Shown here: positions 49,317 to 58,348 of the stretch, piece after piece
Layout of the letters: the number at the start of each line of letters is the position of its first letter
Numbering within the stretch: position 1 is the stretch's first letter
Source of the DNA: Thermodesulfovibrionia bacterium
GTDB taxonomy: Bacteria > Nitrospirota > Thermodesulfovibrionia > UBA6902
Direction: 5' to 3'
Length of the DNA stretch: 64,000 nt
NCBI GenBank assembly: GCA_020053105.1
Contig: JAGVNU010000028.1
Coordinates: 41,733 to 105,732 of the forward strand
Made by a program: the position numbers and the translations under genes
The notes under the pieces: generated by a model
Databases searched by the model: none
Told to the model about the DNA's origin: nothing
What the model saw: only the letters and a program-made list of their open reading frames with translations

Positions 49317-49463
49317 AATGCGGACACCTTGGAATGATTTATTTAACTCGATGGACTTATTATTGAAATTATGCGCTTAGCTTTGAATGAAATATACGTC
49401 AATACCTTGATTGAAATTGCGTTTATGGTATCGAAATATAATTCATTCCAAGGTGTCCGCATT
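49317..49463. repeat. MITE-like element copy B (147 bp, 21-bp perfect terminal inverted repeats) in ftsA-ftsZ gap
   Basis: AATGCGGACACCTTGGAATGA (49317-49337) and exact inverse TCATTCCAAGGTGTCCGCATT (49443-49463); internal sequence homologous to 7647-7789 in opposite orientation. Confidence 0.88.
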
Positions 49464-49525
49464 TATTGTTTTAATGAAAGATGAAAGTTGATATTAATTA
49501 TAAAAATTTTTAGAAGGAGGTTATT

Positions 49526-50674
49526 ATGAGAATTTTTGATCTGGAAGAGGTCCAAAACAGGGTAACGGCAAAAATCAAGATTGTAGGCGTAGGGGGAGGG
49601 GGAAGCAACGCGGTCAACAGCATGATAGCGTCAAGCCTGTCAGGTGTTGAATTTATCGCCATTAATACTGACGCCCAGGCGCTTGAATCCTCACTCGCAA
49701 ACCAGTGCATCCAGATTGGCAATACATTGACCAAGGGACTTGGCGCCGGCGCAAATCCTGAGGTAGGCAGGCAGGCGGCGCTTGATGACAGGAGTTTGAT
49801 CGAACAGGCCATAGGCGGCGCTGATATGGTATTTATAACCGCCGGTATGGGTGGCGGGACAGGGACCGGAGCAGCCCCGGTTGTTGCTGAGACCGCAAAA
49901 CAGATGGGCATTCTCACGACAGCCGTTGTCACGAGGCCGTTTCTCTTTGAAGGGAACAAAAGGGCCAGGAATGCGGAACAGGGGATCAAGGAACTGAGAA
50001 AATATGTTGACTCAATCATTATCATTCACAATAACAGGCTTCTGGACATTACCGAGAAGCATACCCCGTGGCTGCAGGCGCTGAACCTGGCCAATGATGT
50101 CCTGAGGCAGGCGGTAAAAGGCATATCCGACCTGATACTCGTCCCCGGCCTGATTAACCAGGACTTTGCTGATATCAGGACAATTCTGTTAGACAGCGGA
50201 AGGGCCCTTATGGGAATCGGAAATGCAGACGGTGAAAACAGGGCCGTTAACGCTGCGAAGATGGCGATCAAGAGTCCCCTGCTGGAGGAGACCTCCATTG
50301 ATGGAGCAAAAGGCGTATTGATTAACATCACTGGAGGCTCCTCCTTATCCTTCCATGAGGTCAATGAAGCTGCCAGTCTTGTAAGGGAGGCAGCGGATGA
50401 AGACGCTGAGATTATATTCGGCTCGGTCATCGACCCTGATATGGACGACAGGATTATCGTTACGGTGATAGCCACCGGCTTTGAGGAAAAGCCCCGCGCT
50501 GTTATGCCCTCCTATGATAAATGGAGGCCCTCAAAGGACGTTAATACCCTGAAGGGGGCCGGCCGGCTCCTGTCAAAAGAGATGATGATAGAAGGCGGTG
50601 AAAATTATCTTGATGTCCCTACGTTTATGCGTAAAAACGGTGTGACGGATGATAAAGAAATCAGCATAATGTAA
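49526..50674 (+). CDS. ftsZ: cell division protein FtsZ
   Basis: [29 protein letters not shown]-terminal tail [26 protein letters not shown]. Confidence 0.97.
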   Translation: MRIFDLEEVQNRVTAKIKIVGVGGGGSNAVNSMIASSLSGVEFIAINTDAQALESSLANQCIQIGNTLTKGLGAGANPEVGRQAALDDRSLIEQAIGGADMVFITAGMGGGTGTGAAPVVAETAKQMGILTTAVVTRPFLFEGNKRARNAEQGIKELRKYVDSIIIIHNNRLLDITEKHTPWLQALNLANDVLRQAVKGISDLILVPGLINQDFADIRTILLDSGRALMGIGNADGENRAVNAAKMAIKSPLLEETSIDGAKGVLINITGGSSLSFHEVNEAASLVREAADEDAEIIFGSVIDPDMDDRIIVTVIATGFEEKPRAVMPSYDKWRPSKDVNTLKGAGRLLSKEMMIEGGENYLDVPTFMRKNGVTDDKEISIM

Positions 50675-50742
50675 GAACGGCCAACGTTGTTCCGGCATTT
50701 GTGCGGGGATGCCGGCAGCATGTAACTGTTCAGGCATATGCG

Positions 50743-52245
50743 TTACAGTCGCTCCTTATATTTCAGCTCCCTGAAACGGATAATGAAGGAGGTCCCCCCG
50801 TGCCTCCGGAATTCTATGCTGCCACGGAGTTGATGAATAGTAAGGTTGGTGACAAGCTGCAATCCCAGAGATTTTGTATTCCTGATATCTATATTTTCCG
50901 GAATGCCGATGCCGTCATCACTGACGGTCAGTTCATATTCGCTGTCCAGCGCACTACCGGCAGCTGTTTTTTTCAGTTCTATAACGATGCTCCCGCCCTT
51001 GCCCTCAGGAAACGCATGTTTAAGTGAATTCGAAATCAGCTCGTTGATGATCAGGCCGCACGGAATGGCCGTATCTATCCCGAGGATGATCTCACCGGCA
51101 TTTATTGCTAATGAAATATTCCCGGATGATGTGCCGTAGAATGTGAGCAGGCCGTTTGCAAGGCTTGTTATATAGTCATTAAATTCGATGCTGGAAAGGT
51201 TTTTCGAGAGGTAGAGTTTTTCATGGACCAGTGCCATGGAGCTTATTCTGTTGCGGCTTTCATCAAATAGCGCCACATAGCGGGGCTCGTCGATCTGACT
51301 GGACTGGAGATTCAGCAGGCTGGTAATGACCTGCATATTGTTCTTGGTCCTGTGATAGATTTCTTTCAGCAGGACATCTTTTTCCCCGAGAGAAGCGCTG
51401 AGCTGTTCCTGCGCCAGTCTGCGCTCGCTTATTTCAAGAAGGAGCTCCTTATTGGCGGACTGAAGACTGTCGGAACGTTTCTGAAGCCGGTCTCTTAACT
51501 CCCAGTTGAAGATTTTCAGTATCCCGCTTATGGACCAGGCCAGTGCAAGAGCGCAGATGGCGCGGAACGCCTGTACCGGGACCCCGGTTGCTGCAATAAA
51601 TGATTCCGTGTTTAGCAGGTTTGATGGGAAGATATCGGTTTTGGGAACGATCAGGCCGCCCAGCATCCCGTAAATCAGGAACGAGCCGCCGGCGCACATG
51701 AAATACTTTTTCACTCTGAGAGGCCCTAGTATCTCCTTCTGATATTTGTATTCAGACAAAAAGCTGAAACCGATCAAGATCCCTCCTGGAAGTCCCAGTG
51801 CATATCTGGTCAGGGTGCTTCCCACCTCCCAGAAATCATGGGACAGATACGCGCCGACAACGATCATGAGCGATACAAGAGGCAGCAGCCACCATCCAAA
51901 ATGGCCGGCGATCTTCCTCTTCCACGCATGGGCATTTGCCATGTTCAGACGGAAAAACCGCCTGCCGAACTCGAAAAGAAAGAGGTATGATATGACCAGA
52001 CATAACCAGCGGACAGCGTCCAGCAGATCATGCCGGCCTCTTATTATCGCCCACATATCGAGAAGTTCATTAGCGCCGTGGGTGATGCCGAACATTGCCA
52101 GGAGCCAGAAAATGTCCGCAATCTTGTGCTCGCTGTCTTTTTTGGGCTGTAAAAGGACCGCAATTCCCATTATTAAAAAGGCGAGACCATAGATGAAAAA
52201 AACTACATCTAAGTTATTGACTAATGCCTGACCGATTGTTTCCAT
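50743..52245 (-). CDS. membrane-bound sensor histidine kinase (HisKA_2 type)
   Basis: N-terminal multi-TM, LLKEIYHRTKNNMQVITSLLNLQSSQ, LIINELISNSLKHAFP, ATPase DDGIGIPENID. Confidence 0.88.
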   Translation of the reverse strand: METIGQALVNNLDVVFFIYGLAFLIMGIAVLLQPKKDSEHKIADIFWLLAMFGITHGANELLDMWAIIRGRHDLLDAVRWLCLVISYLFLFEFGRRFFRLNMANAHAWKRKIAGHFGWWLLPLVSLMIVVGAYLSHDFWEVGSTLTRYALGLPGGILIGFSFLSEYKYQKEILGPLRVKKYFMCAGGSFLIYGMLGGLIVPKTDIFPSNLLNTESFIAATGVPVQAFRAICALALAWSISGILKIFNWELRDRLQKRSDSLQSANKELLLEISERRLAQEQLSASLGEKDVLLKEIYHRTKNNMQVITSLLNLQSSQIDEPRYVALFDESRNRISSMALVHEKLYLSKNLSSIEFNDYITSLANGLLTFYGTSSGNISLAINAGEIILGIDTAIPCGLIINELISNSLKHAFPEGKGGSIVIELKKTAAGSALDSEYELTVSDDGIGIPENIDIRNTKSLGLQLVTNLTIHQLRGSIEFRRHGGTSFIIRFRELKYKERL

Positions 52246-52493
52246 CTGCCCACGAATCCATGACCCTGTTGATTTTGCGTTTCCTTTCCCTGATAGAACG
52301 GGAATTAAGTCCTGTTTATTTTACTTGCTTTAATAAAAAAATAATATTCAATTCCAGGTAAAGACATCATGAAATTTATAACGAGGCATATAACATGAGC
52401 AATTCCCTTTAACTATACTTTTATTAAGACCCCACATGTGATAAAATACTCTGATTTTAATCCGGAATTCAGACCAATAATGAGAGGCGACTT

Positions 52494-54212
52494 ATGAAAT
52501 TATCACAGCTGTTTGTCCCTACGTTGCGTGAAATACCTGCTGAGGCAGAGGCTGTCAGCCATATACTTATGCTCCGTGCGGGGTATGTCAGACAGCTTGC
52601 TGCCGGTCTATACATCTACCTCCCGCTTGCATGGAGGGTAATGAAAAGAATAAACGCGATTATCAAGGAAGAGATGGATGCCATAGGCGCCCAGGAGATA
52701 TCAATGCCCGGCCTCCATCCTGCTGAAATCTGGGAAAAGACCGGCAGGTGGGGCGACATAGGCGACGAGATGTTCAGGCTGAAAGACCGGGGAGGCAGGG
52801 ACATGTGTCTCGGTATGACCCATGAGGAAATAATTACATGGCTTGCGTCAATGGAGATACGATCATACAGGAATCTGCCGCAGATGTGGTATCAGATACA
52901 GACAAAATTCAGGGACGAGGCCAGACCAAAAAGCGGAATTCTCAGGACACGCGAGTTTATTATGAAGGACAGTTACAGCTTTGACAGAGATGAGAAAGGG
53001 CTTGAAGAGAGCTATCAGAAACATGCGGAGGCTTATCACAGGATTTTCCAGAGATGCGGACTTGCGTTTTATCAGGTTGAAAGCGATCCGGGAATGATGG
53101 GAGGCGCTACTGCCCATGAATTTATGGCCCCAAGCCCCGCAGGCGAGGACACAATCGTGATTTGCGATAAGTGCGGATACGCGGCCAATGTTGAGCTTGC
53201 ACTGTCGATACCGAAATCTTCTGTAGGGACAACCCCCTGTGGTTGCCCTGGGCAGGCACAGGGACCTGCCCCTGCAGAAGACATCCCCACTCCCGACAAA
53301 AGAACTGTCGCAGAGGTTTCAGCATTTCTGAAAACAGATCCTTCATGTTTTATAAAAAGCCTTTTGTTAATCGGCACGGAAGGCCCTTTCCTTGCGCTCG
53401 TTAGGGGCGACCAGGATCTCCATGAAAAGAAACTGCAAAGGCTGATAGGAGAGTTCAGGCCCGCGCTGAAAGACGAAGTAAAGAACATCCTTGGAGTCGG
53501 GGCCGGCTTCATAGGTCCGCATAATAATAAACTGAAAAAGATCGCCGACATTTCCCTGAAGGAGGGCGTATACATTTCAGGGGCAAACAGGGAAGGGTTT
53601 CACACGAAGGGGATAATACCCGGCTCACATTTTGATGCTGAATGGCATGATATCCATGTTGCAAAACGCGGTGACGGCTGTTCACGCTGCCGCACAGCCC
53701 TCCGGGAGGAAAATGTAATCGAGATCGGCAATATATTTAAGCTGGGCACGAAATACTCCCAGCCGCTGAGGGCCGTATACCTTGATGAAAACGGCGGAGA
53801 GAAGACGATAGTAATGGGCAGTTACGGAATAGGCCCTGCGCGGATTGCCGCTGCCGCTGTGGAACAGAATAATGACGGCGACGGGATTATCTGGCCGTTG
53901 AGTATCGCGCCTTTTGATGTCGAGATTGTTGTCCTCTCCGGTGACGATAAAGAGCTTTTAGATACTGCTGGAAGGATATACCGGGAGCTGCAGGACGAAA
54001 AATTTGATGTCCTTATGGATGACAGGGATGAAAGGCCGGGAGTGAAATTTAAAGACGCTGACCTGTTAGGGATCCCTGCACAGATAATTATCGGCAAGAA
54101 GGCGTTAAAGGAAGATCTTGTAGAATTTAAGATCAGGAAGACGAAAGAGACGGAGCGCATTGCTCCCGCTGACGCAGTTGCCAGAGTCAGGCAGCTTTAC
54201 GGAAGGCAGTGA
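52494..54212 (+). CDS. proS: prolyl-tRNA synthetase
   Basis: RAGYVRQLAAGLYIYLPLAWRVMKRI, LGMTHEEIITWLA, GSYGIGPARIAAA, PFDVEIVVL. Confidence 0.96.
   Translation: MKLSQLFVPTLREIPAEAEAVSHILMLRAGYVRQLAAGLYIYLPLAWRVMKRINAIIKEEMDAIGAQEISMPGLHPAEIWEKTGRWGDIGDEMFRLKDRGGRDMCLGMTHEEIITWLASMEIRSYRNLPQMWYQIQTKFRDEARPKSGILRTREFIMKDSYSFDRDEKGLEESYQKHAEAYHRIFQRCGLAFYQVESDPGMMGGATAHEFMAPSPAGEDTIVICDKCGYAANVELALSIPKSSVGTTPCGCPGQAQGPAPAEDIPTPDKRTVAEVSAFLKTDPSCFIKSLLLIGTEGPFLALVRGDQDLHEKKLQRLIGEFRPALKDEVKNILGVGAGFIGPHNNKLKKIADISLKEGVYISGANREGFHTKGIIPGSHFDAEWHDIHVAKRGDGCSRCRTALREENVIEIGNIFKLGTKYSQPLRAVYLDENGGEKTIVMGSYGIGPARIAAAAVEQNNDGDGIIWPLSIAPFDVEIVVLSGDDKELLDTAGRIYRELQDEKFDVLMDDRDERPGVKFKDADLLGIPAQIIIGKKALKEDLVEFKIRKTKETERIAPADAVARVRQLYGRQ
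53222..53276. repeat. dispersed palindromic repeat inside the proS coding sequence
   Basis: TGTAGGGACAACCCCCTGTGGTTGCCCTGGGCAGGCACAGGGACCTGCCCCTGCA; shares CTGTGGTTRCCCTKGGCA with 953-970 and GCCCCTGCA ends with other copies. Confidence 0.75.
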
Positions 54213-54263
54213 AGTTGTCCCTGTTTTTGATCTGACAGGTTTTCGGAACTATACATTCGGGCG

Positions 54264-54304
54264 AAAAAAAGCCTGTGCAGCTTCAGACTGCACAGGCTTT
54301 TAAA
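54264..54304. terminator. bidirectional Rho-independent terminator between proS and the PpiC/SurA-like gene
   Basis: AAAAAAA GCCTGTGCAG CTTCAGA CTGCACAGGC TTTT; 10-bp perfect stem; T7 on minus strand. Confidence 0.9.
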
Positions 54305-54311
54305 ATTGCTC

Positions 54312-55223
54312 TTACTTTGCGTGTGGATTGGGGGTGGTTGTCTGAGCGCCTTCAGACGGTTCCTGAGGAAGAGATATAGCTTTAAGGTTTTCTGCGTTTT
54401 TGACTACCTTAAGCTCTCCCTTTAACTTCTCGACGTATGCATCAAATGCCTTTTTCCTCTTCTCTCCGAGAAGCTGTCTTTGAATTGATTCCGCGGACTG
54501 TTCAAAACTGGCCCTGGTCCCCTGCTTTATATCAGTCAGTTTGATGATATGATAGCCGAAGCGGGTCTTGACCGGTTCGCTGACTTCCCCGGGTTTCAGG
54601 CTTGCCGCAGCGTTTTCAAATTCCGGCACCATTTTCCCCCTTGTGAAATAACCAACGTCGCCGCCCTTGTCAGCAGAGCCCTGGTCTTTGGAGAATTTCT
54701 TGGCAAGGTCGCCAAAGCTTTCGCCTTTTTTAATCCTCGCATGTATGTCCTTTGCCTCTTTTTCCGTCTCTACAAGAATGTGGCTTGCCTTCAACTCTGT
54801 GCCTATTGTAAATTTGTCGGCGTTCTGATCATAGAAGGCCCTGACCTCGGAATCATCCACAACGGCTTTTTCCTCGACTTCTTTCTTGAGTACAAGGGAC
54901 ACGAGAGTCATTTTTTCAAATTCCTTGATTTTATCAACATATTCCGGGTCCTTATTGAGTTTCATTTTCAGCGCGTGCTGATAAATAAGCTCCCTCTTGA
55001 TAAGCTCATCAAGAAACTTGTCCTTACCTTCGTCCCCCTGGAACTGCTGTCTGGCCCAATCCGGTATTCTGCCGACTTCCTTAATAAAGTCGTCCTTAGT
55101 AATTTCGGCCTTGTCCACTTTCGCGATAACAGGCCCCCCTGTCTTTCCCCCGCCGGGTTTATTACATCCGGTTGCTGAAAACAGGCAAACGATTAGTAGG
55201 GCATAAAACGGTACTTTTTTCAT
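54312..55223 (-). CDS. PpiC/SurA-like peptidylprolyl isomerase lipoprotein
   Basis: lipobox FSATGC, parvulin domain ASHILVETEKEAKDIHARIKKGESFGDLAKKFSKD...GGDVGYFTRGKMVPEFENAA...FGYHIIKL. Confidence 0.92.
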   Translation of the reverse strand: MKKVPFYALLIVCLFSATGCNKPGGGKTGGPVIAKVDKAEITKDDFIKEVGRIPDWARQQFQGDEGKDKFLDELIKRELIYQHALKMKLNKDPEYVDKIKEFEKMTLVSLVLKKEVEEKAVVDDSEVRAFYDQNADKFTIGTELKASHILVETEKEAKDIHARIKKGESFGDLAKKFSKDQGSADKGGDVGYFTRGKMVPEFENAAASLKPGEVSEPVKTRFGYHIIKLTDIKQGTRASFEQSAESIQRQLLGEKRKKAFDAYVEKLKGELKVVKNAENLKAISLPQEPSEGAQTTTPNPHAK

Positions 55224-55362
55224 ATGACTTCTCCTTGTGAGGTATTTAAGATTAGACTGTTTTATACCATAACGGGGCAGGTATTTCAATAGGATATCGT
55301 CGTTGCGGGTGCCTGAAAGATAAATACATCAGAACACTAACAGGCAGCCATTATTTTATAAT

Positions 55363-55584
55363 ATGTGCATGAGAAAGAGGCTGTATCTTAGAGTCGGAGA
55401 CAGGGTCAATCACCTCGGTCACTCGGCGTGGGGGCCAGGGGAAGTAGTTGAAGAAAGGCATTCCGATCTTTCAGGGGGCTTCTGTTTAGTAAGGGTATTA
55501 TTCGAAGACGGCAATGAAAGGTCCTTCATTAACGATCTTGACAGCGCGCATTGCTGCTATTATGCTGGGGTAAGATTACTCTGA
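55363..55584 (+). CDS. small DUF3553-like protein
   Basis: 73 aa; VGDRVNHLGHSAWGPGEVVEE...VRVLFEDGNERSF resembles DUF3553. Confidence 0.5.
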   Translation: MCMRKRLYLRVGDRVNHLGHSAWGPGEVVEERHSDLSGGFCLVRVLFEDGNERSFINDLDSAHCCYYAGVRLL

Positions 55585-55586
55585 AA

Positions 55587-55618
55587 CGTTCGAACGGTTC
55601 AAACTGTTTGACCGTTAT
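55587..55618. repeat. GTTCAAACTG-type hairpin repeat
   Basis: CGTTCGAACGGTTCAAACTGTTTGACCG resembles the 10429-10507 repeat (GAACAGTTCAAGCTGCTGGAACGGTTAT). Confidence 0.45.
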
Positions 55619-58227
55619 ACCGGGCATTTCTCTTTAACAAATTCTATCTCTTCTTCACGGCTTCTTATCCGCCTTTCAAGTCTCGCCTCAAGCAAGGCTT
55701 TCAATATCTTTTTGAATAACGGCCCCGGCGCGTAACCCATTTTCTTCAGGTCCTTTCCCGTCAGTTCCGGCTTTATTTTTCTCAGGGTCGTCAGATACAG
55801 AGACATGGCTTTTTTCTGTTCCTTGTCCCTGGTCCGGGCCATGGCAAAGAGGATTGTCGGGACATTGAGAGGCGTCAGTATAAAATAAATTTCTTTTTCA
55901 GATGCCCCTTTCAGTCCGGCAAGGACCTTCCCCGATTTCTCAATGCCGTCAAGTATTTCCTTCCTGGCAGAAGGCGGGACATAAAGCCTCTTCAGCGCCT
56001 CGCTTCTTTCCGGCGGGGTCAATTCATTAAGCAGCGCCATGAGAAACAGATGCGACCTGTTCAGCTCTTCCTCAATGAAGAGGAGTTTGAACCAGGCAAA
56101 GGTCTCCTGTATGGCTTCAACTGTATCTTTAAGGGTTTGAGTAAGCGCGAGACCCTTATGAATAAATTTCAAGAGATCGAATTTGGACAATCTCGTGATG
56201 GCATTGATAGGTTCTGTTTCCGTGAATAACAGATTGAGTTCATCATACATCCTGGCGCCGGACAATTTATCAAAGAGATTTATGCGGACGGCGGTCTTTA
56301 TTAAATTCATAGTGTGCTTGCTTATTATGAAACCGAACCGCTCTGAGAACCTGATGGCCCTGAAGGCCCTTGTCGGGTCTTCAATGAAACTGAGGTTGTG
56401 GAGGATCCGTAAGGTCTTTTCCTTGATGTCGCGCTGTCCGCCGAAGAAGTCAAGAAGCTTTCCGAACTGATCGGGATTAAGCATTATTGCCATTGTGTTT
56501 ATGGTGAAGTCTCTCCGGTACAGGTCCTTTTTAATAGAGGACGTCTCTACGCGAGGCAGGGCTGCGGGAGATTCGTAATATTCGGTCCTTGAGGTTGCAA
56601 CATCAAATTTCAGAAACTCTGTTATGACAACTGCCGTGCCGAACCTCCTGTGGGTCTTTACTTTTACCCCGAACTTATTGCCCAGCGCCTGGGCAAAGGC
56701 TATCCCGTCTCCTTCGATTACGATGTCAATGTCGAAGTTCGGTTCGCCCCTCAGCAGGTCCCTGACAGATCCGCCCACCAGGTATGACGTAAATCCGAGA
56801 TCTCTGGCTGTTTCACCGCATAATCTGAGGAGATTATAAATCTCCGGCGGGAACCTGGACTTCAGTACAGCTGAAAGATTTTTACCGATAGAGGGCTTCT
56901 CCGTTAATCTTTCCTGGCCCGCTATCATGCTTTTTCTTAACAGGCTTTCATAAAGGGAACGCAGAAGGTCGGTGCGTGTTATTGCCCCGACGATATGGCC
57001 GTCTTCCACCACAGGCATAAATCTCTGGTTTTGTTCTATCATCATGGACTCGATCAAGGTTGTCGGCGTTGATGGCGACACTGAAGGCGCCTCGGTCGTG
57101 CAGAATTCAGAGGTCCTGCTCTGACCGAAACCGTGGAACAGGGCCTTTTCCACGACTTCCCTGGAAATGAGTCCGTAAAATGAGCTGTTTTTCAGGACAG
57201 GCAGCACATTTACTTCATACCGCGTCATGGCTTCTTCCGCGGTCTTGATCGTCTTGTTCCAGGGGATGCATTTCACGGGACTTGTCATAATGTCTTTTGC
57301 CGTTTTTGAGGGGTGTATCTTTCCCTTCAGGATGCTTAACAGCCTTTCCCCGGTTTCTTCCAGAGACATGTCCCTGACGACTGCGGAGGCTGCCTGCGGA
57401 TGGCCGCCACCGCCTATTTCGTGCAGGACTTCCGATACGTCGACCTCAGGCGAATGACTGCGTGCAATGACCTGCACCCTGTCAGCCATCATCACAAGGA
57501 GGAACATGGCATCCACATCTTCCATTTCCCGGATTTTATGTGCCAGAAAGGCGATATCTCCCATATAGGTTTCCCTGGAGGCCTTTGCTATTTTTATTCT
57601 TATATCATGAATGACGTAATCTTTAGCATTCTGAATAAGCTCATTAAGCAGGTCAATGTCCTGGGGACCGAGGTCTCTTTTGAAGAAGCTTGAGACGATT
57701 TTCAGGTTGGCCCCTTTTTTCAGGAGGTAGGCTGCTGCTGTTAAGTCCCTGACGGTAGTGGAAGGGAAAATAAGGGACCCTGTTTCCTCGTATATCCCAA
57801 GCATGAAAAGCGTGGCTTCGGCAGGGGAGAGAGGGATTTTGTCTTTCTGCAGCATCTCGGCGAATATTGTCGTAGTGGCCCCGACATTTTCTATGACCTC
57901 TTTGTGGCCCTTGGCATCAGTGTCTGTAAAAGGATGATGGTCATATATATGAATAATCAGGCCGTCCCGGCAGAGGACCTCCGAGAATTTACCGATCCTC
58001 TCAAAGTTCTTAACATCAACAAGGACCAGACGGGTGACTTTATGCGGATCGATATCCTTGAGTTTTTTGAATTCCAGGGACATTGCCGAGGTTGCCAGGA
58101 AGTCACGGACGGTTTTTTCCTGTGAGCCGGGGAATGCAAGCACTGCATCCGGATAATATTTTTTTGCCGCCACCATCGAAGCAAGCGCATCAAAGTCTGC
58201 ATTCAGATGAGTCGTAATAACATCCAT
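55615..58227 (-). CDS. DHH/DHHA1-CBS-tRNA nucleotidyltransferase fusion (A-adding/CCA-type)
   Basis: DHH (THLNADFDALASMVAAKKYYP, HIYDHHPF, GGGGHPQAAS), CBS pair, polyA polymerase head (YLVGGSVRDLLRGEPNFDIDIVIEGDG, RRDFTINTMAI). Confidence 0.92.
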   Translation of the reverse strand: MDVITTHLNADFDALASMVAAKKYYPDAVLAFPGSQEKTVRDFLATSAMSLEFKKLKDIDPHKVTRLVLVDVKNFERIGKFSEVLCRDGLIIHIYDHHPFTDTDAKGHKEVIENVGATTTIFAEMLQKDKIPLSPAEATLFMLGIYEETGSLIFPSTTVRDLTAAAYLLKKGANLKIVSSFFKRDLGPQDIDLLNELIQNAKDYVIHDIRIKIAKASRETYMGDIAFLAHKIREMEDVDAMFLLVMMADRVQVIARSHSPEVDVSEVLHEIGGGGHPQAASAVVRDMSLEETGERLLSILKGKIHPSKTAKDIMTSPVKCIPWNKTIKTAEEAMTRYEVNVLPVLKNSSFYGLISREVVEKALFHGFGQSRTSEFCTTEAPSVSPSTPTTLIESMMIEQNQRFMPVVEDGHIVGAITRTDLLRSLYESLLRKSMIAGQERLTEKPSIGKNLSAVLKSRFPPEIYNLLRLCGETARDLGFTSYLVGGSVRDLLRGEPNFDIDIVIEGDGIAFAQALGNKFGVKVKTHRRFGTAVVITEFLKFDVATSRTEYYESPAALPRVETSSIKKDLYRRDFTINTMAIMLNPDQFGKLLDFFGGQRDIKEKTLRILHNLSFIEDPTRAFRAIRFSERFGFIISKHTMNLIKTAVRINLFDKLSGARMYDELNLLFTETEPINAITRLSKFDLLKFIHKGLALTQTLKDTVEAIQETFAWFKLLFIEEELNRSHLFLMALLNELTPPERSEALKRLYVPPSARKEILDGIEKSGKVLAGLKGASEKEIYFILTPLNVPTILFAMARTRDKEQKKAMSLYLTTLRKIKPELTGKDLKKMGYAPGPLFKKILKALLEARLERRIRSREEEIEFVKEKCPV

Positions 58228-58309
58228 CTAGTAATTATATAGGTCAGGGCAGGAGTGTTCAAGGAAAATGCATTTGGAACTACGGGAAAAAATTATGCGG
58301 GGCACGTTG

Positions 58310-58341
58310 TTGCAGGGGCATGACGTGACATGCCCCTGCAA
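58310..58341. repeat. palindromic repeat TTGCAGGGGCATG-ACGTGA-CATGCCCCTGCAA
   Basis: 13-bp perfect inverted arms; GCAGGGGC/GCCCCTGC family. Confidence 0.85.
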
Positions 58342-58348
58342 GGTTTGT

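Noticed and set aside
50692-50715. CCGGCAT...ATGCCGG hairpin after ftsZ as terminator
   Set aside because: No T-tract follows and stem is only 7 bp; left uncalled
54549-55178. 209-aa plus-strand ORF antisense to the PpiC/SurA-like gene
   Set aside because: Minus-strand protein has a lipobox and full parvulin motifs; the plus ORF has no recognisable features
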